Below are positions 15,034-24,918 of a stretch of DNA of 64,000 bases, piece by piece; position 1 is the stretch's first letter; every line of letters begins with the position of its first letter. Source of the stretch: Rubrobacter xylanophilus (GTDB lineage: Bacteria > Actinomycetota > Rubrobacteria > Rubrobacterales > Rubrobacteraceae). Below the pieces are notes generated by a model that ran no database searches, had not been told where the DNA came from, and worked only from the letters and a program-made list of their open reading frames with translations. The translations under genes and the position numbers were made by a program. The stretch covers positions 2,901,501 to 2,965,500 of the forward strand of contig NZ_AP019791.1 in NCBI RefSeq assembly GCF_007164525.1. Direction: 5' to 3'.

Positions 15034-16964
15034 GGGGCGTCTCCTTCCCTCGGGAGGTTGGTGATCTCGACCGGCTCCACCGGGTCCGGCAGCGGGATGC
15101 GCAAAACGCGCGAGTAGAAGTGGAGCTCGGCCTCCAGGGCCCGCCGCAGCGACCGTTCCCTCCGGAACCCGTGACCCTCGCCCTCGAACTCCAAGAGGGC
15201 CACGGGGACGCCCCCGTCCCGCAGCCTTTCGTACAGCAACCGCGACTGTTCCGGGGGGACGACCTCGTCCTCGAGCCCCTGGAAGAGGATGAGGGGCGAG
15301 CGGATCTCCCCCGCCCTATGGAGGGGGGAGCGCTCCCGGTAGAGATCGGCCCGCTCCGGATAGGGCCCGACGAGCCCCTCCAGATACCGCGACTCGAACC
15401 TGTGGGTCTTCCTGACGAACGCCTCGAGGTCCGAGGGTCCGAAGTAGCTCGCGCCGGCGGCGAACTCCCCCCGGGAGGCCAGCGCGGCGAGCGCCGTGTA
15501 CCCCCCGGCGCTCCAGCCCCGGATGATGAGGCGCTCCTCATCCGCCTCGCCGGCTGCGGCCGCGTGCCGGGCCGCGGCGGCGCAATCCTCGACCTCCGCC
15601 ACCCCCCACCGGCCCCGCAGCCGCTCTCTGTAGGCCCGCCCGAAGCCGGTGCTCCCGGCGTAGTTCACGTCCAGCACCGCGAAGCCCCGGCTGGTCCAGT
15701 ACTGCACCTCGGGGCTGAAGTGCGGGCGGGCGGCCCCGGTGGGTCCCCCGTGGGCCTGCACCAAAAGCGGCGGGCGCTCCCCCGGCGGTCCGGTGAAGGC
15801 GGCGTTGGCGGGCCGGTAGAGAAAGGCGTGCACCCGGGCGCCGTCCCCGGAGGGGACCTCCACCACCTCGGGGACGGAGAGGTAGCCGGGCTCGACCTCC
15901 GGCCCCGCCGGACGGTAGACCTCCTCCGGACCGCTCCCGGGGAGCTCCAGCCGCACCACCCGCGGCGGTCCGTCGAAGGTGGCCCCGACGAAGGCTCCCT
16001 CGCCGTTCTCGGCCCTCACCTGGGAGACGTGGGTGAAGGGGCTCTCGAGCGGGGAGATCCTGCGGTCCGCGACGTTCACGACGGCGAGCCTCCAGACCCC
16101 CCGGCGGGTGTAGGCGCACAGGATCGCGTTCTCCCCCGCGAAGGCGTAGGTGGAGAGCCCGAAGGCCCACTGTGGGACCCCGAACTCCGCCTTCATCGGG
16201 CAGACGGGCTCCGCCCGGCCGTAGGGTGAGAGCCGGTAGAGGTTCCACCAGCCGGCCCGGTCGGAGACGAAGTAGAGCAGGCCCCGCGGCGACCACTCGG
16301 GCTGGAGGACGGACTCGGAGGGGCCGCCGGCGACCCTCCGTGCCCCGGCGGGCCTCCCCGCGGCGTCCAGCTCCGCCGTCCACAGCCAGGTGCCGTCCCA
16401 GGGCATGTTGGGAAGGTCCCAGGAGAGCCAGGCCAGGCGTGAGCCGTCGGGGGAGAGGCGCGGGGAGGCGAGGAAGTCCGGGCCGGAGAAGAGCACCTCC
16501 GGCGGGTGACGGCCGTCGAGCGGGACGGCGACTATCTCGTCGCGCGGCCCGTCGCCGGAGTGGTCCTCCCGGACGCAGATCACCCGCTCCCTCTCCGCGT
16601 CGAGGCGCAGGTCGGCGTAGCGGGCTCCGGCGGGCGGGGTGATGGGCCGGGGCACGCCCCCGTCGAGCCGGTAGAGCCTGCCGTCTTCGAGGTTGGAGAA
16701 GACCACCGTCTCCCCGAGAGCGGCGAAGGCCCCGCCCCCGTACCCGTGGGTCCGGCTGCGGACGTCGAAGGGGGGCGGGGAGAGCTCCCGCACCCGCCCG
16801 TCGGGGGCGCGGCTGAGGAGCACGCTCCGCCCGCCCTCTTCCGGGCGGGACTCGGTCCAGTAGAGGACGCCCTCGGAGAGGGAGAGCTCCTCTATGCCGG
16901 CGCCCGCGGTCGCCGGGAGCGGGCTCTTCCAGGAGCCGTAGGGTGCCGTGCGCATAGGGTTCAT
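15030..16964 (-). CDS. S9 family prolyl oligopeptidase
   Basis: Serine peptidase of 644 residues, with a beta-propeller-type N-terminal domain (to about residue 370, with LSPDGSRLAWLSWD repeats) and a C-terminal alpha/beta hydrolase domain. The catalytic triad can be read as Ser485 (GWSAGGY), Asp566 (GLEDEV) and His598 (GEGHGF); HGGP at 405-408 is the usual oxyanion segment. No signal peptide, so probably cytosolic. Closest to the acylaminoacyl/dipeptidyl peptidase branch; cleavage specificity cannot be assigned. It sits inside the nucleoside-catabolism run without an obvious functional link. Confidence 0.9.
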   Translation of the reverse strand: MNPMRTAPYGSWKSPLPATAGAGIEELSLSEGVLYWTESRPEEGGRSVLLSRAPDGRVRELSPPPFDVRSRTHGYGGGAFAALGETVVFSNLEDGRLYRLDGGVPRPITPPAGARYADLRLDAERERVICVREDHSGDGPRDEIVAVPLDGRHPPEVLFSGPDFLASPRLSPDGSRLAWLSWDLPNMPWDGTWLWTAELDAAGRPAGARRVAGGPSESVLQPEWSPRGLLYFVSDRAGWWNLYRLSPYGRAEPVCPMKAEFGVPQWAFGLSTYAFAGENAILCAYTRRGVWRLAVVNVADRRISPLESPFTHVSQVRAENGEGAFVGATFDGPPRVVRLELPGSGPEEVYRPAGPEVEPGYLSVPEVVEVPSGDGARVHAFLYRPANAAFTGPPGERPPLLVQAHGGPTGAARPHFSPEVQYWTSRGFAVLDVNYAGSTGFGRAYRERLRGRWGVAEVEDCAAAARHAAAAGEADEERLIIRGWSAGGYTALAALASRGEFAAGASYFGPSDLEAFVRKTHRFESRYLEGLVGPYPERADLYRERSPLHRAGEIRSPLILFQGLEDEVVPPEQSRLLYERLRDGGVPVALLEFEGEGHGFRRERSLRRALEAELHFYSRVLRIPLPDPVEPVEITNLPREGDAP

Positions 16965-16998
16965 CTTATCCCAGCGGCGGGGCCCCTTCCCGCTCCCT

Positions 16999-18936
16999 TC
17001 AGCCGCCGACGTGGACGGCGGGGCGGCGCCGGATGTCCGGCTCGGCCTCCCGGAGCACCTCGCGGGTCACCGGGGCGGTGTCTCCCTCGCCCAGCAGCAG
17101 GTAGCGGAAGAGGTAGACGATGGGGTTGCCCTCGGTCCAGCCGAAGTAGCAGTGGGGCCTCTTGCCGGTGATGTCGCGCAGGTGGAGCAGGAGGGCGGCT
17201 ATGGCGTTGGGGACGGCGGGGCTGTGGGTCCGGAGGATCCGGTAGTCCCCGACCTCCACGCCCTGCACCTCCAGCACGTCGTAGAACTCCGAGGGGTCCT
17301 CGAGCTCCACCTCCAGGAACAGGATGGGAACCTCGGGGGGGATGTGGTGTATGGCCCGCTGCTCCCGCTCCTTGCGGGCGTACTCCAGCCGGATTCCGGC
17401 CCGCCGGCGGTGGGCGACGAGGTGGATCTCGTCGCCCGGAAGCTCCCGGAGGAACCTTTTGGCCTTCTCGTCCAGGACGATCCGTTCGGTCCGCAGCTCG
17501 GTGGAGCGGTAGACCCGGGAGACGAGCGAGACGGCGACCATCGCCACGATGAACCCGGTGGCGATCTTTATCCCGTCGGGCCTCGCGACGACGTTGGCCG
17601 CGAAGGCGTAGACGAGCACCGCGGTGACGAGCCCGAAGCCCGCCGCGGCGGCCCGGTGTCCCTGGCGACGTTCTGAGAGGGTGACCGCGAGGGCGGCGGA
17701 GGTCATCATCGCCAGAACCCCGGTGGCGTAGGCCCCGGCCTGGGCGTTCACGCTGGCCTCGAAGACCACCGTCATCGCCCCGGCGATGGCGGTGTAGACC
17801 AGGACCATCGGCCGGACCGCCCGGCCCCACTCCGGAGCCATCCCGTAGCGCGGCAGGTAGCGGGGGACGATGTTGATCAGGCCGGCCATCGCGGAGGCCC
17901 CGGCGAACCAGAGGATGAGGATGGTGGCCGCGTCGTAGGCGGTGCCGAAGGCGTCCCCAAGATAGCGGTGCGCCAGGTAGGCGAGTGCCCGGTCGCGGGC
18001 GGAGCCGCCCTCCTCGAACTCCTCGGGCGGGATGAGGACGGTGGTCACCAGGCTGCTGAGCACGAGGTAGAAGCTCATGATGAGGGCCGCCGTCGTGAGC
18101 AGCTTGCGGGTGTTGCGGATGCGGCCCGCAGGCCGTTCGGGGGCGTCTTCGGGGGCGCCGCGCACGAGCGGCATCATGCTCACCCCGGTCTCGAAGCCGG
18201 AGAGGCCGAGGGCGAGCTGGGGAAAGACGAGCAGCGAGACGGCGAGCACGGTCATGGGATCGCCGTAGCGGCTGAAGAGCACGCCCTCCCAGTCGGCGAG
18301 GAGCCCGGGATGGGTGGCGATCTCGTAGAGACCCACGCCGACGACGGCGAGGTTCACCAGTAGGAAGGCGGCGACGACCGCGATGGCCACCCCGATGGCC
18401 TCCCGGAAGCCCTTGAGGAAGATCCCGCCGAGCACGGCCAGAAGCACGAGGGTGACGAGCACCCCGTGGCCCTCCAGTCCCTGCGGGGCGTAGGGGTTCT
18501 CTACGATGTGGGCGGTGGCGTCGGCCGCGGAGAGGGTGATCGTCACGATCCAGGCCGTCGCCACGAACCCGAGGAGGCAAAGCACGAAGAGCTTGCCCGG
18601 CCAGAAGGAGAGCAGATCCTCGAGCATGGCGATGGAGCCCTGTCCGTGCGGGCTCTCGGCGGCGACCCTCCGATAGACGGGGAGCATCCCGAAGAGGGTG
18701 AGCGCCACGATGAACAGCGTGGCGATGGGGGAGAGGACCCCGGCGGCGATGATGGCGATGCCGGGGATGTAGCCGAGGGTGGAGAAATAGTCCACCCCGG
18801 TGAGGCAGACCACCTGCCACCAGGGATGCTTACGCGCCCGGCTCTCAGGGGTCTCGGGGCCTTCGACCTGCTCTATGCGGTCCTCGAGCAGCCAGTCCCT
18901 GAGGCGGTGACCCCTGCGTTTTTCGAGCACGGCCAT
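16999..18936 (-). CDS. APC-superfamily permease with C-terminal cytosolic domain
   Basis: Membrane protein of 645 residues. About 12 membrane helices occupy residues 40-480, beginning [25 protein letters not shown], an amino acid/polyamine/cation permease-type first helix. Helix 6-like sequence is [21 protein letters not shown] hydrophilic C-terminal region of about 150 residues follows and may be regulatory. The substrate is unknown: amino acid, potassium and nucleobase transport are all possible within the superfamily. Its position between deoB (9 bp upstream) and other nucleoside genes makes a nucleoside or base substrate tempting, but that is only context. Confidence 0.75.
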   Translation of the reverse strand: MAVLEKRRGHRLRDWLLEDRIEQVEGPETPESRARKHPWWQVVCLTGVDYFSTLGYIPGIAIIAAGVLSPIATLFIVALTLFGMLPVYRRVAAESPHGQGSIAMLEDLLSFWPGKLFVLCLLGFVATAWIVTITLSAADATAHIVENPYAPQGLEGHGVLVTLVLLAVLGGIFLKGFREAIGVAIAVVAAFLLVNLAVVGVGLYEIATHPGLLADWEGVLFSRYGDPMTVLAVSLLVFPQLALGLSGFETGVSMMPLVRGAPEDAPERPAGRIRNTRKLLTTAALIMSFYLVLSSLVTTVLIPPEEFEEGGSARDRALAYLAHRYLGDAFGTAYDAATILILWFAGASAMAGLINIVPRYLPRYGMAPEWGRAVRPMVLVYTAIAGAMTVVFEASVNAQAGAYATGVLAMMTSAALAVTLSERRQGHRAAAAGFGLVTAVLVYAFAANVVARPDGIKIATGFIVAMVAVSLVSRVYRSTELRTERIVLDEKAKRFLRELPGDEIHLVAHRRRAGIRLEYARKEREQRAIHHIPPEVPILFLEVELEDPSEFYDVLEVQGVEVGDYRILRTHSPAVPNAIAALLLHLRDITGKRPHCYFGWTEGNPIVYLFRYLLLGEGDTAPVTREVLREAEPDIRRRPAVHVGG

Positions 18937-18945
18937 GGGATTGAG

Positions 18946-20115
18946 CTATATCCAGCTCTCCCCCGGCAGCCCTCCGCGGTCCGCGCCGAGCCAGGCGGCG
19001 GCGGTGGCCCCGACGTCGGCGAAGGTCTCCCGTATCCCCAGGGGACGCGGTTCCCCGCCGCCCACCGAGAGCAGCGGCACCCGCTCTCGGGTGTGGTCGG
19101 TGCCCCTGAAGGTGGGGTCGTTGCCGTGGTCGGCGGTGACGATGAGGAGGTCTTCCTCACCCAGAGCGCCGAGCAGCTCTGGGAGGCGCCCGTCGAACCG
19201 TTCGAGGTTCTGCGCCATCCCCTCCGGGTCCCGCCGGTGGCCGTACTTGGCGTCGAAGTCGACCAGGTTGGCGAAGACGAGGCCGCTCTTCATGCTCCCG
19301 AGTGCCTCGAGCGCCGCGTCGAGCTTGGCCGCGTCGTCGGGCTTTCCGGGCAGGTGGCGGGTGATCCCCCGGCCGTCGAAGATGTCGTGGACCTTGCCGA
19401 CGGCGACGACCTCCATCCCCGCGCGCTCCACCCGGTCCAGGTAGGTCTCGCCGAAGGGCTCGATGCCGTAGTCGTGGCGGTTCTCGTTCTCCCGCTCGTA
19501 GGAGCCGGGCTCTCCGTGGTAGGGGCGGGCGATGACACGCTCGACCAGTATCTTCCCCTCGCCGATGAGCATCCGGTGGGCCTTCTCGCAGGCGTCGTAG
19601 AGCTCCTGGAGCGGGATGATGCCGGTGTGGGCGGCGACCTGGAAGACGGAGTCGGCGGAGGTGTAGACGATCCAGGCGCCCGTCCGCTCCTGTTCGGGAC
19701 CGAGCTCCTCTATTATCTGCGTGCCGGAGGCGGGGCGGTTGCCGATGACCCTCCTGCCGGTCTCCCGCTCGAAGCGGCTTATGATCTCCTCTGGGAAACC
19801 CTCGGGGTAGGTGGGGAGCGGCTCCTCCAGCACGAGCCCCATCATCTCCCAGTGTCCGGCGAGCGTGGCCTTGGCCGCCGAGCGCTCGGTCATGAGCCCC
19901 CAGGAGGCGGCCGGGGAGCGGGTCGGGGGCACTCCTTCCAGCCGGAGGATGTTGCCGAGCCCGAGCCTCTGCAGGTTGGGCAGCTCGAGCCCGCCGACGG
20001 CCGCCGCGGTGTTGGCGAGGGTGTTGGCCCCCTCGTCGCCGAAGGCCGCGGCGTCCGGGGCTTCTCCCGCCCCGACCCCGTCGAGCACCACCACGACCGC
20101 CCGGCGCTCTTTCAT
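18946..20115 (-). CDS. deoB: Phosphopentomutase
   Basis: Alkaline-phosphatase-superfamily enzyme of 389 residues converting (deoxy)ribose-1-phosphate to the 5-phosphate. Metal-site motifs are VVVLDGVGAGEAPDA at the N-terminus, the phosphorylated threonine region DEGANTLANTA, and the second metal site LLIVTADHGNDPT with GTDHTRERVPLL. The ATG at 20115 is preceded by GAGGAGA. With DeoA and DeoD downstream it completes nucleoside salvage to pentose-5-phosphate. The DeoC aldolase is not in the window. Confidence 0.95.
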   Translation of the reverse strand: MKERRAVVVVLDGVGAGEAPDAAAFGDEGANTLANTAAAVGGLELPNLQRLGLGNILRLEGVPPTRSPAASWGLMTERSAAKATLAGHWEMMGLVLEEPLPTYPEGFPEEIISRFERETGRRVIGNRPASGTQIIEELGPEQERTGAWIVYTSADSVFQVAAHTGIIPLQELYDACEKAHRMLIGEGKILVERVIARPYHGEPGSYERENENRHDYGIEPFGETYLDRVERAGMEVVAVGKVHDIFDGRGITRHLPGKPDDAAKLDAALEALGSMKSGLVFANLVDFDAKYGHRRDPEGMAQNLERFDGRLPELLGALGEEDLLIVTADHGNDPTFRGTDHTRERVPLLSVGGGEPRPLGIRETFADVGATAAAWLGADRGGLPGESWI

Positions 20116-20191
20116 GGTGAGCCTGCTCTCCTCACGGCTCCCTAATGTTACCGCCCGGCGGGCGCCGCCGCTCTCTTATAGAATCTGCGCC

Positions 20192-20683
20192 ATGGCTCTC
20201 GAAGATGCCGCCGCCGGGGTGGAGGTGCGCGAGGCGGAGGTCTCGGACGCGGGGGAGATCCACGCCCTGATGTGCGAGCTGGCCCGGGTGGTGGGGGACA
20301 GTCCACCCTCCCGGCAGGCCGTCGCTCGGAGGTTGCGGGAGCTTCTGGAGGAGCCGCGCGCCGGGGTGATGGTGGCCGAGAGCGGGGGCTCTGTGGTGGG
20401 GGCGGTGAGCTACTGGATCAAGCCGGATCTGGCCCACGGCGACACGGTGGTGGAGGTGCCCACCCTGGTGGTGAGGGAGGGGCTGCGGCGCGAGGGGATC
20501 GGCCGCCGCCTGATGGAGGGCGTCCGCCGCCGGGGCACGGAACGTGGCGCGGCGCTGGTGGAGCTGGTGACGACCCCCGCGAACGTGGCGGCCCGCGAGT
20601 TCTACCGCTCCCTGGGGTTCGTGGAGACGGACCACATCGTGCTGGAGTTCGTGGGCCAGCTGGAGGAGCCGCCCCCCTCCTAG
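20192..20683 (+). CDS. GNAT N-acetyltransferase
   Basis: Protein of 163 residues with the full GNAT fold: VEVREAEVSDAGEIHALM at the start, the acetyl-CoA loop VREGLRREGIGRRLMEG (a Q/RxxGxG/A motif) and the C-terminal NVAAREFYRSLGFVETDH. The substrate is unknown. The ATG at 20192 has no clear ribosome site but lies 8 bases after TATAGAAT, consistent with a leaderless transcript. Its stop overlaps that of the convergent Yip1-like gene by CTAG. Confidence 0.87.
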   Translation: MALEDAAAGVEVREAEVSDAGEIHALMCELARVVGDSPPSRQAVARRLRELLEEPRAGVMVAESGGSVVGAVSYWIKPDLAHGDTVVEVPTLVVREGLRREGIGRRLMEGVRRRGTERGAALVELVTTPANVAAREFYRSLGFVETDHIVLEFVGQLEEPPPS

Positions 20684-21216
20684 CCTCCCCCGGCGAAGAA
20701 GGCGGCCAGAAGCCCCGCCGCGAGCGCGGCGCCCACGGGCAGGGTTCTGCGCGCGGGGAGCTCGCGCACCACCGCGAGCCCGACCGGGATCAGGACCGCC
20801 ACCACGCAGACCCCGACCACCCATCGCACCCCGGGAACCGCCGCGAGCGGCGAAAAGAGGCCAAGGGGGTAGGCGGCGGTCCGCCAGGTGACCACGTACC
20901 CGTACCTCCCGCCCCACGTCCCCAGGTGGAAGACCGCCGCCAGCACCAGCGAGAGCGGCAGCGGCGCGAGTAGCGCCACAAGGGCCGGGTAGGGGCCCTG
21001 GAACAGAAGCCACAGGACGGCCGCCGGAACCCCCGAGAAGGCGAGAAAGAGCGCCGGGGCGCGGGGATCGGAGACCCTCGGGAGCACCTCGAAGAAAGCC
21101 ACCGGATGGGCCAGGAGCCTCCCCAGCAGCCGCAGGTAGCTGAGGAAGGGCCGGCTGACGTCCCACTCGCTGGCCCCGCCCCGGATGGTGTCCCGCGTGT
21201 ACCCCCGCTTGGCCAC
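20680..21216 (-). CDS. Yip1-domain membrane protein
   Basis: Protein of 178 residues with about five hydrophobic segments and a Yip1-like layout: FLSYLRLLGRLLAHPVAFFEVLPR, AVLWLLFQGPYPALVALLAP, and FHLGTWGGRYGYVVTWRTAAYP, the conserved family segment. Bacterial Yip1 proteins are of unknown function. GTG at 21216 follows the pdxY stop by 3 bp, so the two genes are co-transcribed. Confidence 0.72.
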   Translation of the reverse strand: MAKRGYTRDTIRGGASEWDVSRPFLSYLRLLGRLLAHPVAFFEVLPRVSDPRAPALFLAFSGVPAAVLWLLFQGPYPALVALLAPLPLSLVLAAVFHLGTWGGRYGYVVTWRTAAYPLGLFSPLAAVPGVRWVVGVCVVAVLIPVGLAVVRELPARRTLPVGAALAAGLLAAFFAGGG

Positions 21217-21219
21217 CGC

Positions 21220-22101
21220 TCAGGATACCCGCCGGGCCGGAAAGCGCACGGGCGGCGACACCAGGCTCTCCTGAGCCGCGACGAGCTGTATCTCCCGGGT
21301 CCCGCGCCGGAAGGTCTTCTCGAGCACCGCGTGGACGGAGGAGGCGGTGAGCGAGAGCGCCTCCTCCACCCCCCGCCCCAGCAGCAGGTGCCCCAGAAAG
21401 AGCGCCGCGGTGGCGTCCCCCGCCCCGTTGACCTCCAGGGGGAGCAGCGGGGTCCCCACCAGCCACGCTCCCTCCCGGGTGGCGGCGAGCATCTCTATCC
21501 GACCCTCCCCGGCGTCCCGGCGCCGGAGGCTGGTGACGAGCACCGTGCCGGGACCGAGCCCCATCACCGCCTCCGCCGCCGCGAGCGCGTCCCCGAGCGT
21601 CCGCGCCGCCGCCCCCGCCAGATACTCCAGCTCGAACTGGTTGGGGGTCACCACGTCCGCCGCGGGTACCGCCCGCTCCCGCATGAACTCCGGGATTCCC
21701 GGCCGCACGAAGAAACCCCGCCCCTCGTCCCCCATCACCGGGTCGCAGCAGAAGAGCGCCCGCGGGTTGGCCTCCCGTACCCTTCCCACCGCCCCCAGGA
21801 TGACCTCGCCCAACGAGACGTCGCCCATGTACCCGCTGAGGACCGCATCACACGCCCCCAGAACTCCGCGTTCCCCGATCCCCCGCAGCACCTCCTCCAC
21901 ATCCCCCGCCGCCAGCACCGGACCCCGCCACTCCCCATAGCCCGTGTGGTTGCTGAAGTGGACCGTGTTGACCGGCCAGACCTCGATCCCCAGCCGCTGC
22001 AGCGGAAAGACGGCTGCGCTGTTGCCCACGTGCCCGTAGGCCACCGAGGACTGGATGGAGAGGATGTTCAGCCCACCCGCCCGACTCACGCCGTCGATCA
22101 T
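21220..22101 (-). CDS. pdxY: Pyridoxal/pyridoxamine kinase
   Basis: Ribokinase-fold enzyme of 293 residues that phosphorylates pyridoxal (vitamin B6 salvage). Motifs are [23 protein letters not shown] at the N-terminus, [28 protein letters not shown] and the ATP/catalytic site [13 protein letters not shown] with the catalytic aspartate in GAGD. PdxY rather than ThiD is favoured by the VAYGHVGN motif. ATG at 22101 is used; the upstream in-frame extension runs into the palindromic control region and is not coding-like. Confidence 0.92.
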   Translation of the reverse strand: MIDGVSRAGGLNILSIQSSVAYGHVGNSAAVFPLQRLGIEVWPVNTVHFSNHTGYGEWRGPVLAAGDVEEVLRGIGERGVLGACDAVLSGYMGDVSLGEVILGAVGRVREANPRALFCCDPVMGDEGRGFFVRPGIPEFMRERAVPAADVVTPNQFELEYLAGAAARTLGDALAAAEAVMGLGPGTVLVTSLRRRDAGEGRIEMLAATREGAWLVGTPLLPLEVNGAGDATAALFLGHLLLGRGVEEALSLTASSVHAVLEKTFRRGTREIQLVAAQESLVSPPVRFPARRVS

Positions 22102-22128
22102 AGCAGCTTCCCGCAACCCCCGGAAAAC

Positions 22129-22155
22129 TTGCCCTGGCAATACTTGCCCCGGCAA
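22129..22155. promoter_or_regulatory. Two tandem TTGCC-N2-GGCAA palindromes
   Basis: TTGCCCTGGCAA (22129-22140) and TTGCCCCGGCAA (22144-22155) are perfect 12-bp palindromes in their arms, spaced 15 bp start to start, between pdxY and the MarR gene. The likeliest reader is the MarR protein itself. Confidence 0.6.
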
Positions 22156-22198
22156 ATAGTTTGTGATATCTTTGCTCGGTCAAATGTTTCAAACTATT
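22155..22198. promoter_or_regulatory. 9-bp inverted repeat flanking the MarR promoter region
   Basis: AATAGTTTG (22155-22163) and CAAACTATT (22190-22198) are perfect inverted arms 26 bp apart, with TTTG-N6-CAAA (22171-22184) nested inside. The stretch is A/T-rich against its surroundings and ends 25 bp before the MarR ATG, so it probably contains the promoter and an operator. Confidence 0.55.
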
Positions 22199-22222
22199 AC
22201 GAACAGGGAGAATTTTCGGCTG

Positions 22223-22675
22223 ATGAACGGGACGGGCGAGCGGGACCGGTTGCGGGAGGCTGCGGAGGAGGTGAGCCCGGTACTGGGGCCGGTAGCGCTG
22301 GTCTTCAAGCGGATGCTGGGGGCTTTCGAGCGGGACGTGGGGATAAGCCCGCCCAAGTACTTCATGCTGCACGTGGTGGCGCGTGAGGAAGGGGTGAGCC
22401 AGGGGGATGTGGGGCGGGTCTTTGGGGTGGATCCGTCGCGGATCACGCGTCTGGCCAAGGTGCTGGAGGGGGAGGGTCTCATAGAGCGTTACCGGGACGT
22501 CGGGGACAACCGGGTGGTCCGGCTGCGGCTCACTCCGGAGGGGCGTCGGGTCTTCGAGGAGGCTGCCGGGCGCAGGGAGGACTTCGAGAGACGGGTCGCC
22601 CGGGCGCTCGACGAGGAAGAGCTGGAGGAGCTGCGCCGGATGCTCGGGGCTCTTGCGGGGGTGCTCGAGGGATGA
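22223..22675 (+). CDS. MarR-family transcriptional regulator
   Basis: Winged-helix regulator of 150 residues. The DNA-binding region is EGVSQGDVGRVFGVDPSRITRLAKVLEGEGLIERYRDVGDNRVVRLRLTP with the usual wing motif (D-x-R-x-x-x-x-x-L-T). It overlaps the MFS efflux gene by 4 bp (ATGA), the classic arrangement of a repressor cotranscribed with the pump it controls. ATG at 22223 is preceded by AGGGAGA at 12 bases; an in-frame start upstream would lie within the inverted repeat. The ligand is unknown. Confidence 0.9.
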   Translation: MNGTGERDRLREAAEEVSPVLGPVALVFKRMLGAFERDVGISPPKYFMLHVVAREEGVSQGDVGRVFGVDPSRITRLAKVLEGEGLIERYRDVGDNRVVRLRLTPEGRRVFEEAAGRREDFERRVARALDEEELEELRRMLGALAGVLEG

Positions 22676-24525
22676 GTCTGGCCGGGAGGCTCGGCCCCCG
22701 GGAGGGGGTATCCGGGCACAAAAACATCATCTTCATCGGGGTGGCGCTCGGGATGCTCTCCGCCGCGGCGGCGCAGACCATCGTCTCCCCGGCGATGCCG
22801 CGCATCGTGGCGGAGCTCGGCGGGATGAACCACTACAGCTGGGTGGCCACTGCGGCGCTGCTCGCCTCGGCCGTCACCGTCCCGGTGGTCGGCAAGCTCT
22901 CCGACATGTACGGTCGGCGGGGCTTCTTCATCTGGGGGCTCGTGTTGTTCATGGTCGGTTCGGCGCTCTCTGGGGCGGCGCAGGGCTTCTGGTGGCTCGT
23001 GGCCGCACGGGCGGTGCAGGGGCTTGGGATGGGGACCATCATGCCGCTCGCCCAGACCATCATCGGGGACATCATAAGCCCCCGGGAGCGGGGCCGGTAC
23101 GTCGGGTATCTGGGGGCCGTCTTCGGGGTGGCCTCCATCACCGGGCCGCTGGTGGGCGGTTGGATCACGGACAACTTCTCCTGGCGGTGGCTCTTCTACG
23201 TCAACCTGCCGCTCGGGGTGGCGGCGCTGGCGTTCATCGTGGCCTATCTGCACCTGCCGCACACCCCGCGGCGGCACGCCGTGGACTACGTCGGCTTCGT
23301 GACGCTGGCGGTGGGTCTATCGGCGGTGTTGCTCGCCACCTCCTGGGGTGGGACCGAGTATCCTTGGGGTTCGTGGCAGATCATCGGTCTCTACGGCTTC
23401 GGGGCCGTGGTGCTCGCCGGCTTTCTCGTCAACGAGTACTACGCCGAGGAGCCGGTACTACCCTTGAGGCTCTGGAAGAGCAGCGTCTTCACCTTCTCCA
23501 ACATCGCCAACCTCGGCATCTCCATGGGCATGTTCGGTGCCATCTACTACATTCCCGTCTTCGCCCAGGGGGTGCTCGGGGTCAGCGTCACCAACTCGGG
23601 GGCCATAACGCTTCCGCTCATGCTCGCCGCGCTGCCCGTCAGCGTGCTGGTGGGGCGCATGATCACGCGCACCGGCCGCTACAAGGTCTTCCTGCTGGCC
23701 GGGGTGGCGGTGATGTGGGTGGGGTATCTGATCCTGAGCAACCTGGACTACGACTCCACCCAGGCCGAGCTCACGCTGGCGATGGTCGTGGTGGGGCTCG
23801 GGCTCGGCGCGGTCATGCAGACCTTCACGCTCGTGGTGCAGAACGCCGTCACCCGGGAGGATCTCGGTGTCGCCACCGCCGCAACCCAGTTCACCCGCTC
23901 CACCGGGGCCACCGTGGGGATCGCCGTCTTCGGGACCATCATGACCAACCGGATGCAGACCGAGATCCCGGCTCACCTGCCCCCGGTTGCCCGCCAGCAC
24001 TCCGCCGCCCTCTTCGGGGACTCCGGAGGGGGCGTGGGGGCGGTGCTCGACCCCTCCTCGCTCTCTCACCTGCCGGACCCGGTCGTCGCCGGGATCCAGC
24101 AGGGCCTCGCGGCGGCGATGCACCCGGTGTTCCTGGCGGGGCTGCCAGTGCTCGCCGTGGCCTTCGTCGCCACCCTCCTGGTAAAGGAGCTGCCGCTGCG
24201 CACCGTGGCCTTCGCGGACATGGACCGGCCGGCGTCCGGCGGGACGCGGGGAGGCGATGAGATGCGGCGGCTGCTGCTCTCCGGGGTCGCGCTGGACTAC
24301 GTGGCCCGGAGGATAGAGACCGCCAACGGCGACGTCCCGCACCTGCTGCGGGCGGCGGCGTCCCTGGTCGGGCCGGACGGCGGGCTCTCGGAGAGGGAGC
24401 GCGCGCTGCGGGCCAGCCGGGAGGTGATCCGTCCGACCGCCCGGCTGCTCGTGGCCGTCTCCCTGCTCCAGCGCCGCTCGGCCGGGACGTCGGTTGACGG
24501 AAGAGACCAGAGAGGAGGTGTCTAG
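22672..24525 (+). CDS. MFS drug:H+ antiporter, DHA2 (14-helix) family
   Basis: Efflux pump of 617 residues with about 14 membrane helices. Motif A is GKLSDMYGRRGFF, motif C is GPLVGGWITDNFSWRWLFYVNLP, and the helix-1 DHA2 signature is SAAAAQTIVSPAMPRIVAELGG. A hydrophilic C-terminal tail of about 100 residues is longer than usual and ends in a helical domain of unknown role. Regulated by the overlapping MarR gene, by inference. Typical substrates are hydrophobic drugs or dyes. Confidence 0.9.
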   Translation: MSLAGRLGPREGVSGHKNIIFIGVALGMLSAAAAQTIVSPAMPRIVAELGGMNHYSWVATAALLASAVTVPVVGKLSDMYGRRGFFIWGLVLFMVGSALSGAAQGFWWLVAARAVQGLGMGTIMPLAQTIIGDIISPRERGRYVGYLGAVFGVASITGPLVGGWITDNFSWRWLFYVNLPLGVAALAFIVAYLHLPHTPRRHAVDYVGFVTLAVGLSAVLLATSWGGTEYPWGSWQIIGLYGFGAVVLAGFLVNEYYAEEPVLPLRLWKSSVFTFSNIANLGISMGMFGAIYYIPVFAQGVLGVSVTNSGAITLPLMLAALPVSVLVGRMITRTGRYKVFLLAGVAVMWVGYLILSNLDYDSTQAELTLAMVVVGLGLGAVMQTFTLVVQNAVTREDLGVATAATQFTRSTGATVGIAVFGTIMTNRMQTEIPAHLPPVARQHSAALFGDSGGGVGAVLDPSSLSHLPDPVVAGIQQGLAAAMHPVFLAGLPVLAVAFVATLLVKELPLRTVAFADMDRPASGGTRGGDEMRRLLLSGVALDYVARRIETANGDVPHLLRAAASLVGPDGGLSERERALRASREVIRPTARLLVAVSLLQRRSAGTSVDGRDQRGGV

Positions 24526-24531
24526 AAGAGC

Positions 24532-24918
24532 ATGGCGAAGTACGTGGTCGGCGCCTTCGGGGCGCTGCTCGGGGCGTTCGCGGGCGTCTGGCTGATGGTC
24601 GCGCCCTTCGCCCTCGCCTACCAGCCCGAGGGGGCGGAGTGGTCTGATCCCACCCTCACCGACTTCTGGACGGGGGTCGCGCTGATCCTGGTCTCGGCCG
24701 TGGGGCTCGTCGCCTACTCTCTGGGGCTCATGGAGGAGCTGCGCGCCCGCGGCGTCCTCCCCCGCCGGCGGAGCGCACAGGCGATGGCCGCCCCGGCGCC
24801 GCAGGGCGCCCCGGACGAGCTCGAACGGGCTCTCATGCCCCTCCTCGGGGCCATGCTCAAGGACATGCAGGAACAGCAGAACAGGTCGGCCCGTCAGGAG
24901 GGGGGTGATCGCCGGTGA
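24532..24918 (+). CDS. Small two-helix membrane protein (SPW-like), first of a pair
   Basis: Protein of 128 residues with two membrane helices (about 5-30 and 47-68) and a hydrophilic tail ending in a helical region (ELERALMPLLGAMLKDMQEQQ). The first helix reads GAFAGVWLMVAPFALAYQ and is followed by SDPTLTDFWTGVAL, closely matching the next gene's GVWLFVAPFVVDYQ and SDATLNDMWSGAVL; both resemble the SPW repeat. Function unknown. It begins 6 bp after the MFS gene and may belong to its operon. Confidence 0.65.
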   Translation: MAKYVVGAFGALLGAFAGVWLMVAPFALAYQPEGAEWSDPTLTDFWTGVALILVSAVGLVAYSLGLMEELRARGVLPRRRSAQAMAAPAPQGAPDELERALMPLLGAMLKDMQEQQNRSARQEGGDRR

